A stretch of DNA of 64,000 bases, taken from positions 434,001 to 498,000 of the forward strand of contig NZ_JBGTYM010000002.1 of the NCBI RefSeq assembly GCF_044142105.1, read 5' to 3'. The notes under the pieces are model-generated. The model saw only the letters and a program-made list of their open reading frames with translations. It was not told where the DNA came from and did not search any database. The position numbers were made by a program, and so were the translations under genes. This document shows, in pieces, positions 30,329 to 38,914 of this stretch; within the stretch, counting starts at the first letter, position 1, and every line of letters starts with the position of its first letter. Source of the DNA: Pseudogemmobacter sp044142105 (GTDB taxonomy: Bacteria; Pseudomonadota; Alphaproteobacteria; Rhodobacterales; Rhodobacteraceae).

Positions 30329-30778
30329 ATGCTGATCGGACTTTCGCCCCTTCTGGGGCCTGACCTGCTTTATGCGCTGCGCGCCATGGGCCATGGCGAC
30401 GAGATCGCGCTGGTCGATGGCAATTATCCGGCGCAATCCCATGCCCAGAGACTGGTCCGCGCCGATGGTCATGGCGTCCTGGCGCTCTTGGAGGCGATCC
30501 TGCCGGTCCTGCCGCTGGATGCCGATGTGCCCGCGCCGATCCTCCGGGCCTCGCTGCTCAACGATCCGGCGCAACGCGGCGCCATTCACGAGGGAATCGA
30601 GGCCCTGGCTGCGCGGCTTGCGCCGGGGGTTGCGGTCGCGGCGCTTTCGGGCGAGGCGCTCTATCCGCGCATTCGTGCCGCGCATACGATCGTGGCGACA
30701 GGCGAGGCGCAGCTCTACGGCAACGTGATCCTGCGCAAAGGGGTGGTGCGGCCGGGGGCCCAAGACGCGCGGTTTTGA
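30329..30778 (+). CDS. RbsD/FucU-family sugar mutarotase
   Basis: A 149-residue RbsD/FucU protein: opening MLIGLSPLLGPDLLYALRAMGHGDEI with the conserved His in MGHGD, an IALVDGNYPA strand, and a C-terminal YGNVILRKGVV. Family members interconvert sugar anomers (or pyranose and furanose forms), matching imported sugars to their kinase. Divergent from the frc importer and followed by a ROK repressor, it probably processes the frc substrate. The start at 30329 follows the family's usual opening. The stop lies within a 13-bp tandem duplication. Confidence 0.85.
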   Translation: MLIGLSPLLGPDLLYALRAMGHGDEIALVDGNYPAQSHAQRLVRADGHGVLALLEAILPVLPLDADVPAPILRASLLNDPAQRGAIHEGIEALAARLAPGVAVAALSGEALYPRIRAAHTIVATGEAQLYGNVILRKGVVRPGAQDARF

Positions 30779-30834
30779 CGCGCGGTTTTGTGGAAGACGT
30801 TCGGAAGACGTATGGAAGACGTTTGGAAGACGTC
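30764..30834 (+). repeat. tandem repeats between fucU-like and ROK genes
   Basis: Two copies of a 13-base unit (30764-30776 and 30777-30789; the first contains the start of the fucU stop codon) are followed by four copies of an 11-base unit of form YGGAAGACGTN (30791-30801, 30802-30812, 30813-30823, 30824-30834). Eleven bases is about one helical turn and not a multiple of three, so a repeated DNA contact or slippage is likelier than a coding repeat. Confidence 0.8.
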
Positions 30835-30852
30835 GGAACGACAGGAAAAAGG

Positions 30853-32097
30853 GTGGAAAAGGGCGTGGCTCTGCACGACGATCCAAGGGCGGAACGGATT
30901 GCCGAACCGGCGCTGACGGCGCTGCCGCGCGGCACCAATCAGTCCGGGATGCGGGCGCATAACGAACGTCTGGTGCTCACGCTGGTGCGCAGCCACGGCG
31001 CGCTGGCCAAGACCGATATCGCCCGCCTGACCGGGCTTTCGGCCCAGACCGTCTCCGTCATCATGCGCCAGCTGGAACAGGACGGGCTTTTGCTGCGCGG
31101 CGAACCGATCCGCGGCAAGATCGGCCAGCCTTCCGTGCCTATGTCCTTGAATCCAGAAGGGGCTTTCTTTCTGGGGCTGAAGGTCGGGCGCCGCTCGGCC
31201 GATCTGATCGTGACCGATTTCCTGGGCCGGATCCGGGGGGCGCAGCGCCGGGTCTACCGCTATCCCACGCCAGATGCCGTGGTCGGATTCGTGGCCGAGG
31301 CCTGGCCACGTCTGGCCGCCGACCTGCCCGAAGGCGCCCGCGACCGGGTGACGGGCATGGGCGTGGCGATCCCGTTCCAGCTCTGGAACTGGGTCGCGAT
31401 CCTTGGCGCGCCCCAGGCCGAAATGGACGCCTGGCGCAGCCGCGACATCGGTCCCGAACTTACCGCCCTCACCGGCCTTCCCGTCTATGTCCAGAACGAC
31501 GCCACCTCCGCCTGCGGCGCCGAACTTGTTTTTGGAACAGGCGAAAAATCAAAAGATTTCATGTATTTCTACTTTGGCACTTTCATCGGTGGCGGGCTGG
31601 TGGTGAACGGGCAGCTCTTTCTGGGCCGCACCGGGAACGCCGCCGGAATCGGGCCGATGCAGGTCGCGGGGCCCGACGGGCGGCCGCAGCGCCTGCTCGA
31701 TCTCGCCTCCATGTCCGTCCTTGCCGAAGCGATGGAGCGCGCCGGCGAACCCGCCGATCATCTCTGGGAACAATGCGCGCGCTGGGAGGTGTCGGAACCC
31801 GTTCTCTCCGCCTGGATGGACGGGGCCGCGCGCGCGCTGGCGCAGGCCACCCTTGCCGCCGCCTCGCTTGTGGAAATCGAGGCCGTGGTGATCGATGGCT
31901 GGATGCCCGCCGCGATCCGCGCCGAAATGACCCGCCGGGTGGAGGCTGCCTTCCACCGGCTCGACCTGGCGGGCATCGCCCCCCCCGCGATCCGCGAGGG
32001 CACGGTCGGCCCCGATGCCCGCGCCCTGGGCGCCGCCGCCATCCCGCTCTCGCAACGCTACCTGATCGACCAGAACGCCCCGGCAAGGGAGGGGTGA
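30853..32097 (+). CDS. ROK-family transcriptional repressor
   Basis: About 414 residues. An N-terminal winged helix (LAKTDIARLTGLSAQTVSVIMRQL) is followed by a ROK ASKHA domain (VGMGVAIP-like region, QNDATSACGAELVFG, FIGGGLVVNGQLF). The usual ROK zinc motif is not obvious. It is the second gene of the operon divergent from frcB, so it probably represses frcBCAK and its own operon and is released by sugar. The start is uncertain: GTG at 30853 is preceded by AGGA; a GTG at 30865 is possible, and an ATG at 30775 would translate the tandem repeats. Confidence 0.87.
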   Translation: MEKGVALHDDPRAERIAEPALTALPRGTNQSGMRAHNERLVLTLVRSHGALAKTDIARLTGLSAQTVSVIMRQLEQDGLLLRGEPIRGKIGQPSVPMSLNPEGAFFLGLKVGRRSADLIVTDFLGRIRGAQRRVYRYPTPDAVVGFVAEAWPRLAADLPEGARDRVTGMGVAIPFQLWNWVAILGAPQAEMDAWRSRDIGPELTALTGLPVYVQNDATSACGAELVFGTGEKSKDFMYFYFGTFIGGGLVVNGQLFLGRTGNAAGIGPMQVAGPDGRPQRLLDLASMSVLAEAMERAGEPADHLWEQCARWEVSEPVLSAWMDGAARALAQATLAAASLVEIEAVVIDGWMPAAIRAEMTRRVEAAFHRLDLAGIAPPAIREGTVGPDARALGAAAIPLSQRYLIDQNAPAREG

Positions 32098-32101
32098 GCC
32101 G

Positions 32102-32118
32102 ATTTTTCTCTGAAAAAT
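32102..32118. terminator. AT-rich stem-loop between convergent genes
   Basis: ATTTTT-CTCTG-AAAAAT forms a 6-bp stem right after the ROK gene stop and before the oppositely oriented slyX stop, followed by a second small palindrome (about 32123-32134). It is a plausible bidirectional transcription end. Confidence 0.4.
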
Positions 32119-32139
32119 TCTTACCTTAGGGTAGGCTGA

Positions 32140-32340
32140 TCACCAATGCGGCGGCCGCACATTCGCCTCGGGCGCGGCGCCTGCCATCGCCTCGCGTTCG
32201 GCCTCGCGCTCCATCAGCATCTGCACCCGCCGTTGCAGGATTTCGATCTCGCGCGCCTGCCGCGCCACCACATCCGACAGATCCTCGACCGCCCGCATCA
32301 GATGGGCGGTCTTTTCCTCAAGTGCCTGAACCCGATCCAT
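32140..32340 (-). CDS. slyX: SlyX family protein
   Basis: A 66-residue, almost wholly helical coiled-coil protein (EEKTAHLMRAVEDLSDVVARQ) ending in the family hallmark PPHW (usually PPHY). Function is unknown; the family occurs widely in proteobacteria as a small cytoplasmic protein. The start at 32340 matches the family's opening MDRVQALEEK. It is divergent from hisS. Confidence 0.83.
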   Translation of the reverse strand: MDRVQALEEKTAHLMRAVEDLSDVVARQAREIEILQRRVQMLMEREAEREAMAGAAPEANVRPPHW

Positions 32341-32425
32341 CCTGCCCTCCGCGCCCCGTTGCCTTCTTGCCGCGCCCGCCCCCACGGGCTACAGGAACGC
32401 CCGAGCGATGCAAGGGGTCCGCCCG

Positions 32426-33895
32426 ATGTCCGATGCCAAAATCCGCCGCCCGCGCGCAGAAACGCCCAAGGGTTTCCGCGACTATTTCGGGGCCGAGGTC
32501 ACCGAACGCAAGGCGATGCTCGACGCCATCACTGCCGTCTACCACCGTTACGGCTTTGACGCGCTGGAAACCTCCGCGGTCGAAACCGTCGAGGCGCTGG
32601 GCAAGTTCCTGCCCGATGTCGACCGCCCGAACGAAGGCGTCTTCGCCTGGCAGGATGAGGACAAGGACTGGCTCGCGCTGCGCTATGACCTGACCGCGCC
32701 GCTGGCCCGTGTCGCCGCGCAGTATCGCAACGACCTGCCCAGCCCCTATCGCCGCTTCGCCATGGGGCCGGTCTGGCGCAATGAAAAGCCGGGGCCGGGC
32801 CGGTTCCGCCAGTTCTATCAATGCGATGCCGATACGGTCGGCTCTGGCTCCGTCGCCGCCGATGCCGAAATCTGCGCCATGCTGTCCGACATTTTCGAAA
32901 GCCTGGGCCTGGCGGGCGACTATGTGATCAAGGTCAACAACCGCAAGGTGCTGAACGGCGTCATGGAAGTCGCGGGCCTTGCCGGTGACGACAAGGAAGC
33001 CGAACGTGGCATCGTCCTGCGCGCCATCGACAAGATCGACCGGCTGGGCGAAGACGGCGTCCGCGCGCTGCTGGGGGCGGGCCGCAAGGACGAGTCGGGC
33101 GATTTCACCAAGGGCGCGGGGCTTGCGGCGGAACAGGCCGAGGTCATCATGGGCTTCACCAGCGCCAAGCGCGACACTGGCGCCGCCACGGTCGCCCGCC
33201 TGCGCGAATTGGTGGGCGCCTCCTCCATCGGCGCCGAGGGCGTAACCGAACTGGAGACCATCGAGGCGCTTCTGCTGGCCCAGGGCTATGGCCCCGACCG
33301 CATCCAGCTTGACCCCGGCGTCGTCCGCGGCCTGGGCTATTACACCGGCCCGGTCTTCGAGGCCGAACTGACCTTCCAGATCACCGATGAAAAGGGCCGT
33401 CCGCGCAATTTCGGCTCGGTCGCGGGGGGCGGGCGCTATGACGGGCTTGTCAAGCGCTTCACCGGCCAGGACGTGCCCGCCACCGGGATTTCCATCGGAG
33501 TCGATCGTCTGCTGGCCGCGCTCCGCGCCAAAGGGCGGATGGGTGGCGACGGGGCCGGGCCGGTCGTGGTGACGGTGATGGACCGGGACCGCATGGCGGA
33601 TTATTTCGCCATGGTGGGCGAATTGCGCCAAGCCGGCATCCGCGCCGAAGTCTATCTCGGCAATCCGAAGAACTTCGGCAATCAGTTGAAATATGCCGAC
33701 AAACGGCAATCGCCCGTTGCGGTGATCCAGGGCGGCAACGAGGCCGCGTCGGGAACCGTGATCCTGAAAGACCTCATCCTGGGCGCCAAGATCGCCGAAA
33801 GCGCGACGCTTGAGGAATGGAAGGATCGCCCGGCCCAGCTTGAGGTTCCCCGTACGGATCTGGTGGCCGCGGTGCGAAAGATGCTGGCGCAATGA
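32426..33895 (+). CDS. hisS: histidine-tRNA ligase
   Basis: A 489-residue class II synthetase with the opening ETPKGFRDYFG, motif 2 (FAMGPVWRNEKPGPGRFRQF), the histidine-binding GLGYYTGPVFE and motif 3 (GISIGVDRLLAAL), then an anticodon-binding domain. It charges tRNA-His. The ATG at 32426 with AAGGGG upstream is preferred over one at 32408. It overlaps hisZ by ATGA, forming the alphaproteobacterial hisS-hisZ-hisG operon. Confidence 0.95.
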   Translation: MSDAKIRRPRAETPKGFRDYFGAEVTERKAMLDAITAVYHRYGFDALETSAVETVEALGKFLPDVDRPNEGVFAWQDEDKDWLALRYDLTAPLARVAAQYRNDLPSPYRRFAMGPVWRNEKPGPGRFRQFYQCDADTVGSGSVAADAEICAMLSDIFESLGLAGDYVIKVNNRKVLNGVMEVAGLAGDDKEAERGIVLRAIDKIDRLGEDGVRALLGAGRKDESGDFTKGAGLAAEQAEVIMGFTSAKRDTGAATVARLRELVGASSIGAEGVTELETIEALLLAQGYGPDRIQLDPGVVRGLGYYTGPVFEAELTFQITDEKGRPRNFGSVAGGGRYDGLVKRFTGQDVPATGISIGVDRLLAALRAKGRMGGDGAGPVVVTVMDRDRMADYFAMVGELRQAGIRAEVYLGNPKNFGNQLKYADKRQSPVAVIQGGNEAASGTVILKDLILGAKIAESATLEEWKDRPAQLEVPRTDLVAAVRKMLAQ

Positions 33896-34995
33896 CCGCG
33901 ACCAGGGCCGCGATCCGCGCCGAGGCTGAGCGCCTCTATGCCGCCTTCCTGGCCGAAGGCGCGGCCCCGGTCGAGGCCGATATCCTGCAACCCGCCGAGA
34001 CGCTGCTGGATCTCTATGGCGAGGACATCCGCGCCCGCGCCTATGTCACTGCTGACCCGCTGAATGGCGAAATGATGCTGCGCCCGGATTTCACCGTTCC
34101 GGTGGTGCAGGCCCATATGGCGGGCGGGGCCGACCCGGCGCGTTACGCCTATCTGGGCGAGGTGTTCCGGCGGCAGGAACATCTGGACGGTCGCGCCCGC
34201 GAATATTTGCAAGTGGGGTATGAGGCGTTCGACCGCGACGCACCCAGGGCGGATGCCGAGGTCTTCGCGTTGTTTACCACGCTTCTGGCCGATCTGAACC
34301 TGCGGCCCGCCACGGGCGATATCGGCATCCTGATGGCGGCGGTGAAGGGCCTCTCCACCACGCCGCGCCGCAAGGCCGCGCTTCTGCGCCATATCTGGCG
34401 GCCGCAGCGGTTCAAGGCGCTTCTCGACCGTTTCTCGGGCCGCGCGCCGCTGCCGCCCGCCCGCGCCCAGCTTCTGCAACGCCTGGCGGGCGACGCGCCG
34501 CAGGCGCTGGTCGCTGCGGCTGGCCCCTTGGTCGGCCTGCGCAGCGCCGAAGACATCGCCGCCCGCGCCGAGGCTTTGCTGGAAGATGCCAAGGCGCCGC
34601 CGATCGCGGCCCCCGAAGCGGCCATGCTCTACGATCTTCTGTCGCTCGAAGCGCCCGCCCGCGCGGCGCTTGACCATCTGCGCGGCATCCTGCCCCTGCT
34701 GCCCGCCATCGAACTGGCGGTCGAAACCTTCGCCGCCCGGCTGGATGCGCTTCGGGCGCGCGGTATCGACGTGACCTGCCTGCCCTTCGAGGCCAGCCAT
34801 GGCCGCACCACGCTGGAATATTACGACGGCTTCGTCTTCACGCTGGAGGCGACCGGCACAAGCCTGCCCGCCGTCGCCTCGGGCGGCCGCTATGACGCGC
34901 TGACCGCCGTTCTGGGACAGGGCAAGTCGATCCCGGCGGTGGGCGGCATCATCCGGCCCGGCCTCGTCGCCGAATTGCGGGGGGCGCAAGCATGA
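33892..34995 (+). CDS. hisZ: ATP phosphoribosyltransferase regulatory subunit
   Basis: A 367-residue HisS paralogue lacking the anticodon-binding domain and the synthetase histidine-binding sequence (EYYDGFVFTL replaces it). RPDFTVPV, VFRRQEHLDGRAREYLQVGYE and GGRYDAL are visible. HisZ partners short HisG to give an active, feedback-inhibited enzyme for the first step of histidine synthesis. It has ATGA overlaps with hisS before and hisG after, so the subunits are translated together. Confidence 0.93.
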   Translation: MTATRAAIRAEAERLYAAFLAEGAAPVEADILQPAETLLDLYGEDIRARAYVTADPLNGEMMLRPDFTVPVVQAHMAGGADPARYAYLGEVFRRQEHLDGRAREYLQVGYEAFDRDAPRADAEVFALFTTLLADLNLRPATGDIGILMAAVKGLSTTPRRKAALLRHIWRPQRFKALLDRFSGRAPLPPARAQLLQRLAGDAPQALVAAAGPLVGLRSAEDIAARAEALLEDAKAPPIAAPEAAMLYDLLSLEAPARAALDHLRGILPLLPAIELAVETFAARLDALRARGIDVTCLPFEASHGRTTLEYYDGFVFTLEATGTSLPAVASGGRYDALTAVLGQGKSIPAVGGIIRPGLVAELRGAQA

Positions 34996-35702
34996 TCAAG
35001 CTGGGCGTGCCGTCCAAGGGGCGGCTGATGGAAAAGACCTTCGACTGGTTCGGCGCGCGCGGCGTGACCCTGCGCCTGTCGGGGGCCGAGCGCGAATATT
35101 CCGGCGCGGTCGACGGGGTCGACGGGGTGGAACTGGTCCTGCTTTCGGCGGGGGAAATCCCGCGCGAACTGGCGGCGGGGCGCATCCATCTGGGCGTCAC
35201 CGGCAGCGATCTGGTGCGCGACAAACTGGCCGACTGGGACCGGCAGGTGGTGGATTGGGCAGCGCTTGGCTTCGGCCATGCCGATCTGGTCATCGCCGTT
35301 CCGGCAGGATGGATCGACGTGGATACGCTCGATGATCTGGATGCGGCAGCGGCCGCCTTCCGCGCCACCCATGGCCACCGCTTGCGCATCGCGACCAAAT
35401 ACCACCGCCTGGTCCGCGACTTCCTGACCGCGCAGGGTGTCGCGGATTACGCCCTGGTCGACAGCCAGGGCGCGACCGAGGGCACGGTCAAGAACCTGAC
35501 CGCCGAGGCCATCGCCGACATCACCTCCTCGGGCGAGACCCTGCGGGCGAACCACCTCAAGATCCTGTCGGACGGGCTGATCCACCAGTCGCAGGCCACG
35601 CTGTTCGCGGCGCGGGCGGCGGAATGGGGCAAGTCCGAACAAGCGGCGCTTGCGGGCCTTGCAGCCCGGCTGGGGCTGGCGACACCTGACCTCAAAGGTT
35701 AA
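34992..35702 (+). CDS. hisG: ATP phosphoribosyltransferase, short form
   Basis: A 236-residue short HisG, catalytic subunit of the first histidine biosynthetic enzyme (ATP plus PRPP to phosphoribosyl-ATP). It opens MIKLGVPSKGRLMEKT. The PRPP-binding loop is near residue 150 (ALVDSQGATEGTVKNL, with Glu/Gly/Thr). It lacks the C-terminal regulatory domain of long HisG, which fits the adjacent hisZ. The start overlaps the hisZ stop. Confidence 0.94.
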   Translation: MIKLGVPSKGRLMEKTFDWFGARGVTLRLSGAEREYSGAVDGVDGVELVLLSAGEIPRELAAGRIHLGVTGSDLVRDKLADWDRQVVDWAALGFGHADLVIAVPAGWIDVDTLDDLDAAAAAFRATHGHRLRIATKYHRLVRDFLTAQGVADYALVDSQGATEGTVKNLTAEAIADITSSGETLRANHLKILSDGLIHQSQATLFAARAAEWGKSEQAALAGLAARLGLATPDLKG

Positions 35703-35727
35703 GAATTGGTGAATCCTGAATGCCAAG

Positions 35728-35746
35728 CCCTTGATCTGAAAGGGCG
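35728..35746. terminator. stem-loop between convergent hisG and EamA genes
   Basis: GCCCTT-GATCTGA-AAGGGC is a 6-bp stem in the 55-base gap between two convergent genes. It lacks a clear T-run, so it is only a weak terminator candidate. Confidence 0.3.
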
Positions 35747-35757
35747 GCAGATTTGTC

Positions 35758-36654
35758 TCACCGTGGGACAGGCGCTTTCCTGCGCCTTGTGACCATCGCC
35801 ACCCCCGCAGCCGCCAGCCCCATGCCCGCCCAGGCCAAAGGCGGCATCGTCTCGCCCAGCAGCGGCCAGGCGAAAAGGGCCGACAAGGGCGGGACCAGAT
35901 AGAACAGCGAGGACACCCGCGCCACCTCGCCCGCCCGGATCATCGCCAGAAGCAGCGTCATGGCGAGCAGCGAGTTTCCAAGCACCAGATAGGCCATGGC
36001 CGCCAGAAAGTCGGGCGTCCAATGGATGCCCATATCCTCGGTCAGCCAAGCGGCGGGCAGGCACAGCGCGAGGGCGGCGGCATATTGGATCAGGTTCGCC
36101 GCCACGGGATGATGCCCGGCGCCGAAGCGCTTTTCATAGAGCGTCCCGCCGGTGATCCCGAACAGGGCGACCACGCAGGCCAGCAGCCCCAGCCCGCTTT
36201 CCGCCGCTACGGTCGAACGGCCCAGGATTGCCAGCAAAGCCCCCGTCAGCCCTAGGGCCAGCCCGATCCAGCCGCGTCGTCCGATGGTCTCGCCGGTCAG
36301 GTGCGGGGCGGCAAGGGCGGTGAGGATCGGTTGCAGGCAGACCACGACCGCCACCGCCCCGGCCGAAGTGCCCATCTTGAAGGCCACGTAGCAGAAGCCG
36401 AAATAGGCCACCTGGATCAGCACACCGACCACGACCACATTCCAAGACGCCCGCCCCCGCGGGAAGGCGGGGCGCAGGATCAGGGCGACCGGCAAGAGGA
36501 TCGCCGTCGTCACCCCGTAGCGCAGCGCCAGCACTGTCAGCGGCTGGGCTTGGGCGAGCGCGATCTTGGCCACCGAAAAACCGGCTGACCAGAGGATCAG
36601 GAAGACCAAAGGGGCGGCAAGGATCCACCAGGCGCGTGGGGCGTGCGAGGACAT
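35758..36654 (-). CDS. EamA/DMT-family transporter
   Basis: A 298-residue membrane protein with ten predicted helices in two EamA repeats (first repeat ends at TGETIGRRGWIGLALGLTGALL; second carries LLGETMPPLAWAGMGLAAAGV). DMT exporters move small metabolites such as amino acids out of the cell, but the substrate cannot be read here. The ATG at 36654 is the first proper start; an earlier in-frame TTG lacks support. It is convergent with hisG. Confidence 0.88.
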   Translation of the reverse strand: MSSHAPRAWWILAAPLVFLILWSAGFSVAKIALAQAQPLTVLALRYGVTTAILLPVALILRPAFPRGRASWNVVVVGVLIQVAYFGFCYVAFKMGTSAGAVAVVVCLQPILTALAAPHLTGETIGRRGWIGLALGLTGALLAILGRSTVAAESGLGLLACVVALFGITGGTLYEKRFGAGHHPVAANLIQYAAALALCLPAAWLTEDMGIHWTPDFLAAMAYLVLGNSLLAMTLLLAMIRAGEVARVSSLFYLVPPLSALFAWPLLGETMPPLAWAGMGLAAAGVAMVTRRRKAPVPR

Positions 36655-36708
36655 GGCGCGACCCTGCGCCAAGCCCGGGGCCAGCGAAAGGCCGCCTGCG
36701 CGCTGGTG

Positions 36709-37281
36709 CTATCTTCGGCCCGCGTCTGGACGGATCGGAGCCCCCGGCCATCCGCGCGCCAGATGGCGGATCAACGCCCGCGCCTCGGGCGGGGGACGGC
36801 GCTCGATCCGGGCGTAATCGGTGCAATCCGGCGTGCGGCGCAGAAGCCCCAGCATGACCATGTCACGGCGCAGCAGGGCGGCATCGCCGAAATCGTGCAA
36901 CGCGTTCAGCGCGGCGCTGATCTCGCGCTCGGTTCGTCCGCCGCCCGGCGCCAGCTGTGCCCAGAGCGCCCAAAGACAGAGGATCTGCACCGAGCGCCGC
37001 GCGGGCCAACGGGTCAGCCGCCCCGCCTCGTCGAACAGAACCAGAGCGCGGGCGACCAGCGCATGGTCCGCCGGCTCGTCAACCGGCCGCGCCTCAAGCC
37101 GTGCCGCCGCCTGGGCACTGGCGCGCAGATGCTGGAGATTGCGGAACCCGCCGGCACGGGCCAGCATGTTCATCAGGCTTTGATGCGCGGGGGGCGCTGC
37201 GGCTTCGGTCAATTGTCGCGCCAGGGCGCGGGTGAAGGCGGAAAGGTCTGCCACCGGCAGCGGGATCGTGTCGCGTGTCAT
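36709..37281 (-). CDS. DUF2087 domain protein
   Basis: A 190-residue protein. The C-terminal two thirds match DUF2087: LVLFDEAGRLTRWPARRSVQILCLWALWAQL, then EREISAALNALHDFGDAALLRRDMVMLGLLRR, a winged-helix-like layout that could bind nucleic acid. The N-terminal 70 residues are helical and Ala-rich. No function is established. It precedes the EamA gene by about 55 bases on the same strand and may share its transcript. The 224 bases between this gene and hutF hold no frame I can recognise. Confidence 0.75.
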   Translation of the reverse strand: MTRDTIPLPVADLSAFTRALARQLTEAAAPPAHQSLMNMLARAGGFRNLQHLRASAQAAARLEARPVDEPADHALVARALVLFDEAGRLTRWPARRSVQILCLWALWAQLAPGGGRTEREISAALNALHDFGDAALLRRDMVMLGLLRRTPDCTDYARIERRPPPEARALIRHLARGWPGAPIRPDAGRR

Positions 37282-37505
37282 TCTTCGGTCATCCCTTGCG
37301 GCCCAGAAGGCATCGCGGGCCGCTGGCTTGGCGAGACGGGCCTGGGGAAAGGAACCGGGTCATCGCGACTTCTGGCAGGTTCAGCTTGCCCTTGCGGACA
37401 CAGCGGCGCCTTGGTGAACTGCCGACCGGGCCAAGCCATAGCACAGCCCGCGCCGCCGCGCAAAGCCGGTGGTGAACCGGGACAAGGCGCGACGGAAGGC
37501 GGGTG

Positions 37506-38846
37506 TCAGGCCTGAATCGCCTCGACCGCGCGGCGGAAGCCCGCCACCACCCGGTCGCGATCGCGGTGCCGCCCGCCGCTGACGCATTCCACCCCGCCGC
37601 ACCAGACCGTCTCGACCGCGACGCCGCGGCCAAACAGCCAGCGGTCCAGCCAGAGATCTCCGTCCGGTGCCGGGCCGGTTTCGTCATGCAGGGCGACCAG
37701 ATCGGCCGGTGCGCCAGCGGCGATCCGGGCAGGCGGCGCGGCCAGGGCCTGCGCCCCGCCCGCCAACGCGCCGCGGAAAAGCGCGCCGCCGGTCGAGCCG
37801 GGGCCACCGGCAAGCAGGTTGCGCTGGCGCCTGGTCAGGCGCTGGCCATATTCCAGAACCTGCAGTTCCTCGGCCAAGGCGATACGGACATTGCTGTCCG
37901 TGCCGATGCCAAACGCGCCGCCTTCGGAAAGGAATTCGGGCGCGGGGAAAAGGCCGTCTCCCAGATTTGCCTCGGTGACCGGGCAAAGCCCCGCGACCGC
38001 ACCGCTTGCGGCCACATCGCGCCGCTCTGCCTCGGTCAGATGGGTGGCGTGGATCAGGCACCATCTGGCGTCGACGGGCAGGGTCGCCAGCAGGCGCTCC
38101 ACCGGGCGCTGACCATGGGCTTTCAGGCAGTCTTCGACCTCGCGCATCTGTTCGGCGACATGGACATGCACCGGGCCGTTCGGACGGGCAGTCAGAAGCG
38201 TGGAAATCTCGTCTTCGGTGGCGGCGCGCAGGGAATGGGGTGCAAAGCCCAACCGGTCGAGCGGGCGGGTCATCCGGGCATCGAGCGTGTCCAGCAGGCG
38301 CAGGAAGGCATCAGGGGAATGCAGGAAGCGGCGCTGACCGGGGGCAGGGGCTGCGCCGCCGAAGTCGGAATGGGCGTAGAACACGGGGAGATGGGTCAGG
38401 TGCAGGCCCGTGGCCTGGGCTGCGGCAAGGATGCGCAGGCTCATCTCGGCAGGATCGGCATAGCTGCTGCCATCGGGTGCGTGGTGCAGGTAGTGGAACT
38501 CACCGACGCGCGTGAAGCCCGCCTCGAGCATCTCGATATAGGCCAGTTCGGCGATGGCCTGCATCTGTTCGGGGTTCAGGGCCAGGGCAAAGCGATACAT
38601 CACCTCGCGCCAGGTCCAGAAACTGTCGGCGCTGGCGCCGCGGGTCTCGGCCAGCCCTGCCATGCCGCGCTGGAAGGCGTGGGAATGCAGGTTGGCCATG
38701 CCCGGGATCAAGGCCTGCACGCGGGTGGCGTCTGCGGGTGCGGGGCCTGCGGCGACACTGGCGATGGCGGCCCCGTCCAAAGTCAGAACCACGTCGCGCG
38801 CCCAGCCTTCGGGAAGAAGCGCCCAGTTCGCGAAAATTTCTCTCAT
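37506..38846 (-). CDS. hutF: formimidoylglutamate deiminase
   Basis: A 446-residue amidohydrolase-superfamily enzyme that converts N-formimidoyl-L-glutamate to N-formyl-L-glutamate and ammonia. The metal ligands are in NLHSHAFQRGMAG near residue 53 and HVHVAEQ, LIHATHL and GTDSNVRI further on. The length matches HutF (about 450). It is divergent from hutIHUC across a HutC-type palindrome. This five-step route needs HutG (formylglutamate deformylase) next, which is not in the window. Confidence 0.93.
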   Translation of the reverse strand: MREIFANWALLPEGWARDVVLTLDGAAIASVAAGPAPADATRVQALIPGMANLHSHAFQRGMAGLAETRGASADSFWTWREVMYRFALALNPEQMQAIAELAYIEMLEAGFTRVGEFHYLHHAPDGSSYADPAEMSLRILAAAQATGLHLTHLPVFYAHSDFGGAAPAPGQRRFLHSPDAFLRLLDTLDARMTRPLDRLGFAPHSLRAATEDEISTLLTARPNGPVHVHVAEQMREVEDCLKAHGQRPVERLLATLPVDARWCLIHATHLTEAERRDVAASGAVAGLCPVTEANLGDGLFPAPEFLSEGGAFGIGTDSNVRIALAEELQVLEYGQRLTRRQRNLLAGGPGSTGGALFRGALAGGAQALAAPPARIAAGAPADLVALHDETGPAPDGDLWLDRWLFGRGVAVETVWCGGVECVSGGRHRDRDRVVAGFRRAVEAIQA

Positions 38847-38875
38847 GAATTCTTCCTTCCCCGATGCTGATTTTC

Positions 38876-38887
38876 ATGTATATACAT
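38876..38887. promoter_or_regulatory. HutC operator
   Basis: ATGTATATACAT is a perfect 12-base palindrome matching the known HutC target TGTATATACA, placed between the divergent hutF and hutI genes. HutC encoded at the end of this operon would repress both directions until urocanate accumulates. The TATACAT also resembles a -10 element for hutI. Confidence 0.8.
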
Positions 38888-38914
38888 AATAGGGCGAGTC
38901 GGGGAAGGGCGAAG

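Noticed and set aside
30764..30834. Tandem repeats as a CRISPR array
   Set aside because: Units are 11 and 13 bases without spacers, and no cas gene is present.
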